Shown here piece after piece: positions 6,415-10,383 of a DNA stretch of 10,383 bases. This DNA comes from Acidobacteriota bacterium. GTDB taxonomy: Bacteria; Acidobacteriota; Vicinamibacteria; Vicinamibacterales; UBA2999. The position numbers and the translations under genes were made by a program. The DNA lies in assembly GCA_947465645.1 (NCBI GenBank), contig CANIBQ010000134.1:1-10383 (forward strand). Reading direction: 5' to 3'. Every line of letters starts with the position of its first letter. Positions within the stretch are counted from its first letter, which is position 1. The notes beneath the pieces were generated by a model that was given only the letters and a program-made list of their open reading frames with translations, was not told the DNA's origin and ran no database searches.

Positions 6415-6574
6415 CGGGCAGAATCAGAGAAATCCCTGAGAAAGCTCCGGTTATCGCCGCGGGGATCGCGGCTCCCCTGCGGGTTTTCCCGGCGAAAGGG
6501 AAATTTTCCGCGGCGGCACCAGGCGGATCGGGGGTGGTTTTCATGAAATCAGCGAAAACAGGCGGAAAACCACA

Positions 6575-6590
6575 CGGCATGGCGGTTGCC
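6575..6590 (+). promoter_or_regulatory. Sigma-54-like promoter of the outer-membrane protein gene
   Basis: CGGCATGGCGGTTGCC keeps the GG/GC spacing and TTGC of the RpoN core with two mismatches. The predicted start is near 6601, giving a leader of about 43 nt with GGAGGA 10 nt before the ATG at 6644. The start site falls at the end of a palindrome CTCTGCAGAG (6591-6600). Upstream GGTTTTCCC boxes at about 6482-6509 lie 90-120 bp away, suitable for an activator. Confidence 0.5.
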
Positions 6591-6605
6591 CTCTGCAGAG
6601 GCAAC
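6585..6605 (+). repeat. Near-perfect palindrome at the predicted transcription start
   Basis: GTTGC (6585-6589) and GCAAC (6601-6605) flank the perfect palindrome CTCTGCAGAG (6591-6600), with a single extra C at 6590. It overlaps the -12 region and predicted start of the outer-membrane protein gene. It could be an operator, or part of it could form a small hairpin at the mRNA 5' end. Confidence 0.6.
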
Positions 6606-6643
6606 GCACCCGACTGAATTCGCAACCGGAGGAACAAGACGCC

Positions 6644-8014
6644 ATGAGACCGACATTTCGCATCGCCGCCGCACTCGCCGCCCTCCTACTGACGGCCGCG
6701 CCGCTGGCCGCGCAGGCACCGCCGGCAGAGCCGGCCACCAGTGCCCCCGCGGCGGCGCCGCAGGACAGCGCCGCGGTACCCGACGAGGGGCGCCGCATCG
6801 TCATGCAGCATTTCAAGCCGAACGATCAGCGCGGCCTGAACATGTTCGAAACGCCGAAGGCGCCGGGCGTCGAGTACACCGGGTTCAAGGTCGACTTCGG
6901 GGCCGCGTTCACGTCGCAGGTGCAGTCGCTGGAGCACTCGAACACGGCTCTGCCGAACATGGTCAGCGGTGTCAACGCCAACGAGCTCGCGGACATCGGC
7001 TTCGGGTTCAACAACTCGACGGCCAATGTCTACCTGCACGCCCAGCTCGCGGACGGCATCCGGGTGCAGCTCACAAGCTACCTGTCGTCACGCCATCACA
7101 ACGAGACCTGGGTCAAGGACGGCTTCATCCTGATCGACAAGCTGCCGGTCAACGCCGGACCGCTGAACGCGCTGATGGAGTACGCGACGATCCGCGTGGG
7201 GCACATGGAGATCAACTACGGCGATGCGCACTTCCGCCGCAGCGACAACGGCAACGCGATGTTCAATCCGTTCGTCGGCAACTACATCCTGGACGCCTTC
7301 ACGACCGAGATCGGCGGTGAGGTATACCTCCGATCCAACGGGATTATCGCCATGGGCGCCATCACCGGCGGTGAGATCCGCGGCACGGTGCTGACGCCCG
7401 GGAAACGGGGACCGACGTTCATCGGCAAGGTGGGAGTCGACCGCCAGGTGCGTCCGAATCTCCGCGCCCGCGTCACCGGATCCGTGTACCACACGAACAA
7501 GGCGCTCAGCAGCACGCTGTATGGCGGCGACCGCGCGGGCTCGCGCTACTACTTCGTGCTGGAGAACACGGCTGCGACGGAATCCGCCAATTTCACGTCG
7601 GGCCTGATCAACCCGGGCTTCCGGAACGAAGTAACGGCCATGCAGCTCAATCCGTTCGTGAAGGCCGGCGGCCTCGAAATCTTCGGCGTGGTGGAGCGGG
7701 CCAAGGGACGGGCCGTCACGGAAGCCGCGGATCGGACGTTCAGCCAGGTCGCGGCCGACGTGGTGTATCGCTTCCTTCCGCGGGAGCAGGTGTACGCCGG
7801 CGTCCGCTACAACAGCGTGAACGGCAGGCTCGCGGGCATTCCGAACGAGGTCACCGTGAACCGGTGGCAGCTCGGCGGCGGCTGGTTCGTCACGCGCAAC
7901 CTCCTGGTCAAGGGTGAATACGTCAGCCAGGAATACACGGACTTCCCCGCGACGAACATCCGCAACGGCGGCAAGTTCAACGGGATGATGCTCGAAGGCA
8001 TCGTCGCCTTCTAG
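6644..8014 (+). CDS. Outer-membrane beta-barrel (porin-like) protein
   Basis: The 456-residue product has a clear signal peptide (MRPTFRIAAALAALLLTAAP, cleavage after AQA at residue 25) and an Ala/Pro-rich linker (26-47). It then shows alternating polar/hydrophobic strands with aromatic girdles to the end. The final residues GMMLEGIVAF close with Phe, the usual outer-membrane insertion signal. Distinctive blocks are LNMFETPKAPGVEYTGFKVD, YLSSRHHNETWVKDGF, GHMEINYGDAHFRRSDNGNA and NPFVGNYILDAFTTEIGGEV. I recall similar blocks in unnamed Bacteroidota and Acidobacteriota outer-membrane proteins but cannot give a family name or substrate. GGAGGA lies 10 nt before the ATG, and a sigma-54-like promoter lies at 6575-6590. 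Its TAG stop overlaps the convergent uvrC stop. Confidence 0.85.
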   Translation: MRPTFRIAAALAALLLTAAPLAAQAPPAEPATSAPAAAPQDSAAVPDEGRRIVMQHFKPNDQRGLNMFETPKAPGVEYTGFKVDFGAAFTSQVQSLEHSNTALPNMVSGVNANELADIGFGFNNSTANVYLHAQLADGIRVQLTSYLSSRHHNETWVKDGFILIDKLPVNAGPLNALMEYATIRVGHMEINYGDAHFRRSDNGNAMFNPFVGNYILDAFTTEIGGEVYLRSNGIIAMGAITGGEIRGTVLTPGKRGPTFIGKVGVDRQVRPNLRARVTGSVYHTNKALSSTLYGGDRAGSRYYFVLENTAATESANFTSGLINPGFRNEVTAMQLNPFVKAGGLEIFGVVERAKGRAVTEAADRTFSQVAADVVYRFLPREQVYAGVRYNSVNGRLAGIPNEVTVNRWQLGGGWFVTRNLLVKGEYVSQEYTDFPATNIRNGGKFNGMMLEGIVAF

Positions 8015-9900
8015 ACGCTCCTGGCGAAATAATCGATGACAGCGGTGGCGGTCTTCGGGCCGACCACCGCGTCGAGCTCTTCCCGCGTCGCGCGCCGCAC
8101 CCCCGCCAGACTCCCGAACGCCGTCAGCAGCGCCCGCCGCCGCCGCGGGCCAATCCCGGCAACGCTATCCAGCTCCGACCGCAAATCCCGCATCGACCGC
8201 GCCTTCCGGTGGAACGTCACCGCAAAGCGATGGGCTTCGTCACGGATCCGCTGCAGCAGCAGCAACGACGGCTCGCTGGTGCCGAGCGCGACCGGCTCGC
8301 CGCGATCCCGGAGGAACAGCAGCTCCTCCTTCTTCGCCAGTCCGACCGCGACGAGATTGCCCAACCCGATCGACTCGAGCGCATCGTAGGCGGCTGACAG
8401 CTGCCCTTTTCCGCCGTCAATCACGACCAGGTCGGGGAACGGTCCGCCGTCTTCCATGACCTTTCGGTAGCGCCGCTGCACGACCTCGCGCATGGCGGCG
8501 AAGTCATCCGGGATCGGGGATCGGGGATCGGGGATCGGGACCTTTCCCTTCCTTCCGATCCCTGACCCCTGATCCCTGACCCCTGACCCCTGATCCCCGA
8601 TCCCTCGAATGCGGTACTTCCGATACTCCGACCGCTTCATCCGCCCGTCTTCACACACCACCATCGACGCCACCGTCTCGCTCCCCTGGATGGTGGAGAT
8701 ATCGAAGCATTCGATCCGGCGCGGAATCGCGGGCAGGGCGAGCGCCTCGCGCAGGGACTCCAGCGCGTCGAAGTGCGCGGCGGTGGCCTCGTTGAACTTC
8801 GTACGGTAGGCGAGTTCCGCGTTGCGCGTGGCGAGATCGACCAGCGCGCGCTTGTCGCCACGCTGCGGTACCGAGATGCGGACCCGCCGGCCGGCTCGCG
8901 CGGACAGCCACGCCTCGATGGGCTCGGCGTCGTCGATGTCCAGCGGCAGATGGATCTCGGCCGGCGGCACCCGGTCCTCATAAAACTGCTGCAGCGCCGC
9001 CTGCAGCACCTCCGCGTCCCGCTGTGCGACACCGCCAGGCTCGGTGCTCAACTCGACGCGCTCGACGACGCGGCCGCCGCGCATCGCGAAGACCTGCATG
9101 GCGCCGCCGCTCGGCCCGACCTTCAGGCCGAACACGTCGCGATCGCCCAGCTGCGGCGTCGCCACTTTCTGCTGGCGGTCACGCAGCGTCTGCACCGTGC
9201 GCAGGGCATCGCGCATCTGCGCAGCTTCCTCGAAGCGCTCCCCCTCGGCTGCCTGCGCCATCCGGTCGCGCAGTGTCTCAATCAGCTCGTCGTTCCGCCC
9301 TTCCATCAGCAGTTTCGTGCTCGTCACCGCCACGCCATAGCGCTCCTCCGTGCAGATTTCGGCCACGCAGGGCGCGATGCACCGCTTGATGTCGTATTCG
9401 AGGCAGGGCCTGCCCCGCTGTCCGGTGATGACTTCGTTGCACGACCGGATGCCGAACAACCGGTGCGACAGCCCCATCGTCCGCCGCGCGAGCTTGGCGG
9501 GCAGGAAGGGGCCCGCGTAGAAATCGCCCCCTTTCTCGACGCGGCGCGCGACCAGCACTCGGGGAAATGCCTCGGTGGTCGTGACCTGGAGATACGGGTA
9601 GTTCTTGTCGTCCCGGAGCAGGATGTTGTACTTCGGCCGGCGCTGCTTGATCAGGTTGTTTTCGAGGGCGAGCGCCTCCATCACCGAGTCAGTGACGATC
9701 ACTTCCACCGCCGTGATCTCCTCGAGGAGGGCATCGTGGCGGGGACTGACGCCGGCGGCGCCCATGTAGCTGCGCACGCGATCCCTCAGGGCACGCGCCT
9801 TGCCGACGTAAATCGTCTCGCCGGCGGCGTTGCGCCACAGATACACGCCGGGCTGCTCGGGCAACCGCGCGATCTGCTCCTTGAGGTCGTAAATGGGCAT
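8011..9900 (-). CDS. uvrC: Excinuclease ABC subunit C (UvrC) with a low-complexity insert
   Basis: UvrC makes both incisions around a lesion in nucleotide excision repair after UvrAB loading. The 629 residues show, in order: the GIY-YIG nuclease (GVY 18-20, YVG 31-33) for the 3' cut; four Cys at 154, 166, 174 and 178, the iron-sulfur set of the family; a UVR motif (about 202-237) that binds UvrB; the RNase-H-like nuclease for the 5' cut, with probable catalytic Asp400 (CFDIS), Asp495 (VVIDGGKG) and His564 (TFHRKARS); and helix-hairpin-helix repeats (about 573-625). Residues 433-464 are a low-complexity insert coded by a heptamer repeat, where relatives have about six residues between YRKYRI and DDFAAM. 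All catalytic residues survive, so the protein is probably functional. The start is the ATG at 9898-9900; the ribosome binding site is weak. Confidence 0.96.
   Translation of the reverse strand: MPIYDLKEQIARLPEQPGVYLWRNAAGETIYVGKARALRDRVRSYMGAAGVSPRHDALLEEITAVEVIVTDSVMEALALENNLIKQRRPKYNILLRDDKNYPYLQVTTTEAFPRVLVARRVEKGGDFYAGPFLPAKLARRTMGLSHRLFGIRSCNEVITGQRGRPCLEYDIKRCIAPCVAEICTEERYGVAVTSTKLLMEGRNDELIETLRDRMAQAAEGERFEEAAQMRDALRTVQTLRDRQQKVATPQLGDRDVFGLKVGPSGGAMQVFAMRGGRVVERVELSTEPGGVAQRDAEVLQAALQQFYEDRVPPAEIHLPLDIDDAEPIEAWLSARAGRRVRISVPQRGDKRALVDLATRNAELAYRTKFNEATAAHFDALESLREALALPAIPRRIECFDISTIQGSETVASMVVCEDGRMKRSEYRKYRIRGIGDQGSGVRDQGSGIGRKGKVPIPDPRSPIPDDFAAMREVVQRRYRKVMEDGGPFPDLVVIDGGKGQLSAAYDALESIGLGNLVAVGLAKKEELLFLRDRGEPVALGTSEPSLLLLQRIRDEAHRFAVTFHRKARSMRDLRSELDSVAGIGPRRRRALLTAFGSLAGVRRATREELDAVVGPKTATAVIDYFARSV
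8510..8605. repeat. Inverted heptamer repeat inside uvrC, G-quadruplex-prone
   Basis: The left arm (8510-8540) is GGGATC, then three GGGGATC units and GGGA. A pyrimidine spacer (8541-8556) follows. The right arm (8557-8605) is exactly seven 7-bp units of GATCCCT, GACCCCT or GATCCCC. The arms are roughly reverse complements. Each strand carries at least four runs of three or four G separated by 3-4 nt, the pattern for G-quadruplexes. Because 7 is not a multiple of 3, the frame cycles every three units, giving repeats such as GSGVRDQGSG in UvrC. The 96-bp block is 32 codons long, so the frame is kept. Confidence 0.9.
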
Positions 9901-9942
9901 GGGCTACTATGGCGACTCTAGTCTGAGCCACCGAAACCCCTC

Positions 9943-9951
9943 ATTATAACA
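9943..9951 (-). promoter_or_regulatory. Extended -10 promoter element for uvrC
   Basis: On the minus strand TGTTATAAT is a perfect extended -10 (TGnTATAAT). Transcription would start near 9936, leaving a leader of about 36 nt before the uvrC ATG. I see no good -35, which extended -10 promoters can do without. It overlaps the plus-strand -10 of the neighbouring gene. Confidence 0.6.
9945..9950 (+). promoter_or_regulatory. Possible -10 element of the phosphatidyltransferase gene
   Basis: TATAAC matches five of six -10 bases and ends 7 nt before the ATG at 9958. Initiation would fall at or next to the start codon, giving a leaderless mRNA. This agrees with the lack of any ribosome binding site. 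The element shares six bases with the opposite-strand uvrC -10. Confidence 0.4.
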
Positions 9952-9957
9952 AGCCAC

Positions 9958-10383
9958 ATGACCTTTACCGGGCTCGTGGGAACCGTGTGTATGTTCCCGC
10001 TCCGCGCCATCATCGCGGCCTGCGTCGCGATGCGCATCCATCCCAACGTCCTGACGCTCGTCGGCGTGCTCATCAACGCCGGCGCCGCCTGGGCGCTGGC
10101 GGTCGACCGGTTCCTCCTGGCCGGCATCATCATGATCGTCGCCAACATCTTCGACTTCATCGACGGCAAGGTGGCGCACCTCACGAACACCTCGTCACAG
10201 TTCGGCGCGTTCTGGGATTCGACGCTTGACCGCCTCTCGGACCTCGCGCTGTTTCTCGGCCTGATCTACCTGTACGCGGACCTGGGACGACCCGATTACG
10301 TGATGGTGGCCGCGCTGGCGATGGTGTTTTCGGTGATGACCAGTTACGCGCGGGCGCGCGCGGAGTCGCTGATCGAGAAGTGC
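9958..10383 (+). CDS. CDP-alcohol phosphatidyltransferase family protein, 3' end cut by window edge
   Basis: These membrane enzymes move a phosphatidyl or similar group from a CDP-linked donor to an alcohol, as in phosphatidylglycerophosphate or phosphatidylinositol-phosphate synthesis. I read 142 residues without a stop. HPNVLTLVG (28-36) is the usual N-terminal landmark. The signature DxxDGxxAR-x8-GxxxDxxxD appears as Asp66, Asp69-Gly70, Ala73, Gly83, Asp87 and Asp91, so all four metal-binding Asp are present. The Arg after Ala73 is His74. Hydrophobic segments lie at about 31-48, 53-65, 95-106 and 112-125. The ATG at 9958 is the only ATG start between an in-frame TAG (9919-9921) and the conserved region; Met12 is a weaker alternative. 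It diverges from uvrC. The substrate cannot be assigned. Confidence 0.88.
   Translation, partial: MTFTGLVGTVCMFPLRAIIAACVAMRIHPNVLTLVGVLINAGAAWALAVDRFLLAGIIMIVANIFDFIDGKVAHLTNTSSQFGAFWDSTLDRLSDLALFLGLIYLYADLGRPDYVMVAALAMVFSVMTSYARARAESLIEKC

Larger units (their letters stand above)
6297..6617 (+). pseudogene. 5' fragment of a universal stress protein (UspA-family) gene
   Basis: The frame opens with MFTRILVPTDFSPPSDVALE, the characteristic first beta strand and ATP-binding Asp region of UspA-family proteins. A good ribosome binding site (GGAGG, 4 nt before the ATG) precedes it. Similarity stops at about codon 21 (6359). A full Usp domain of about 140 residues should continue with an alpha helix, an LHLLHV-like strand and a later GxxGxxG loop; none is found in any frame downstream. 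The frame stays open for 85 further codons to a TGA at 6615-6617, but that tail overlaps promoter-like elements and looks like no protein. I read it as a gene whose body was deleted, leaving promoter, ribosome binding site and about 60 coding bases. Production of a short peptide cannot be excluded. Confidence 0.7.
6360..6643. other. Non-coding, hairpin-rich control region ahead of the outer-membrane protein gene
   Basis: No gene is supported here. The stretch holds a 17-bp perfect inverted repeat made of two outward-facing sigma-54-like elements (6398-6414 and 6575-6591). Between them are shorter inverted repeats: GGGGA/TCCCC (6461-6465, 6473-6477), TTTCCC/GGGAAA (6485-6490, 6498-6503) and CGCCGCGG/CCGCGGCG (6455-6462, 6508-6515). 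GTGGTTTTC/GAAAACCAC (6534-6542, 6565-6573) abuts the right-hand element. GGGAAA/TTTCCC at 6372-6377 and 6384-6389 forms another hairpin outside the left arm. Confidence 0.6.

Noticed and set aside
6398..6643. Riboswitch-like leader: the 17-bp arms pairing as RNA, GTTGCC alternating partners, and CTCCGGTT (6445-6452) complementary to the ribosome binding region AACCGGAG (6624-6631)
   Set aside because: The sigma-54-like promoter at 6575-6590 would start transcription near 6601, leaving most of these elements out of the mRNA. No known riboswitch core was recognised. It would reopen if a start upstream of 6398 were found.
8510..8605. CRISPR-like or tandem repeat array
   Set aside because: Units are 7 bp with no unique spacers, so this is a simple-sequence inverted repeat.
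8773..9921. 382-codon open frame antisense to uvrC
   Set aside because: It mirrors UvrC codons in the complementary frame and has no recognisable domain or ribosome binding site.

Overview
The window is a GC-rich bacterial chromosome segment (roughly 63-65% G+C by eye) with ten substantial genes, two of them cut by the window edges, plus a 633-bp regulatory stretch that holds a decapitated gene. The mix of genes (ScpA/ScpB, a M50-trpS-scpAB neighbourhood, paired DUF4136 lipoproteins, an M48 protease with an extra C-terminal domain, sigma-54-type promoters, a UspA fragment of the type starting MFTRILVPTDFSPPSD) and the dispersed GTAGGGGCCGACC palindrome and GATCCCT heptamer repeats suggest an Acidobacteriota member, perhaps Vicinamibacteria. 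This is an inference from general recall, not a measured assignment.

Left part (1-2550): scpB (cut by the left edge) and scpA lie head-to-tail on the minus strand and encode the kleisin and winged-helix partners of SMC. trpS follows, reading the opposite way, with only 13 bp between the scpA and trpS start codons. A 30-bp perfect palindrome closes trpS and supplies the stop codon of the convergent M50 protease gene. In many bacteria M50, trpS, scpA and scpB form one co-directional cluster; here the order is kept but trpS is flipped.

Middle (2546-6010): a compact minus-strand run reads, in transcription order, small conserved hypothetical protein, two tandem DUF4136 lipoproteins (coupled by a TGATG overlap), a secreted M48 metalloprotease and an M50 site-2-protease-family membrane protein. 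Spacings are 47 bp, a 1-bp overlap, 12 bp and 26 bp. It looks like an envelope-related operon.

Regulatory region (6011-6643): I see four -24/-12 (sigma-54-like) elements. One is an exact TGGCAC-N5-TTGC match pointing left at the hypothetical gene. One precedes a universal-stress-protein start that is intact for about 21 codons and then lost. Two identical copies form a perfect 17-bp inverted repeat and point outward, the right-hand one at the outer-membrane protein gene. Repeats of GGRTTYTCCC lie between these promoters and are candidate activator sites. This is the most interesting part of the window.

Right part (6644-10383): an outer-membrane beta-barrel gene (+) converges on uvrC (-), and their stop codons share the tetranucleotide CTAG. 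uvrC carries an in-frame, G-rich heptamer inverted repeat coding for a 32-residue low-complexity insert within its nuclease domain. uvrC and a CDP-alcohol phosphatidyltransferase gene (cut by the right edge) diverge from overlapping -10 elements.
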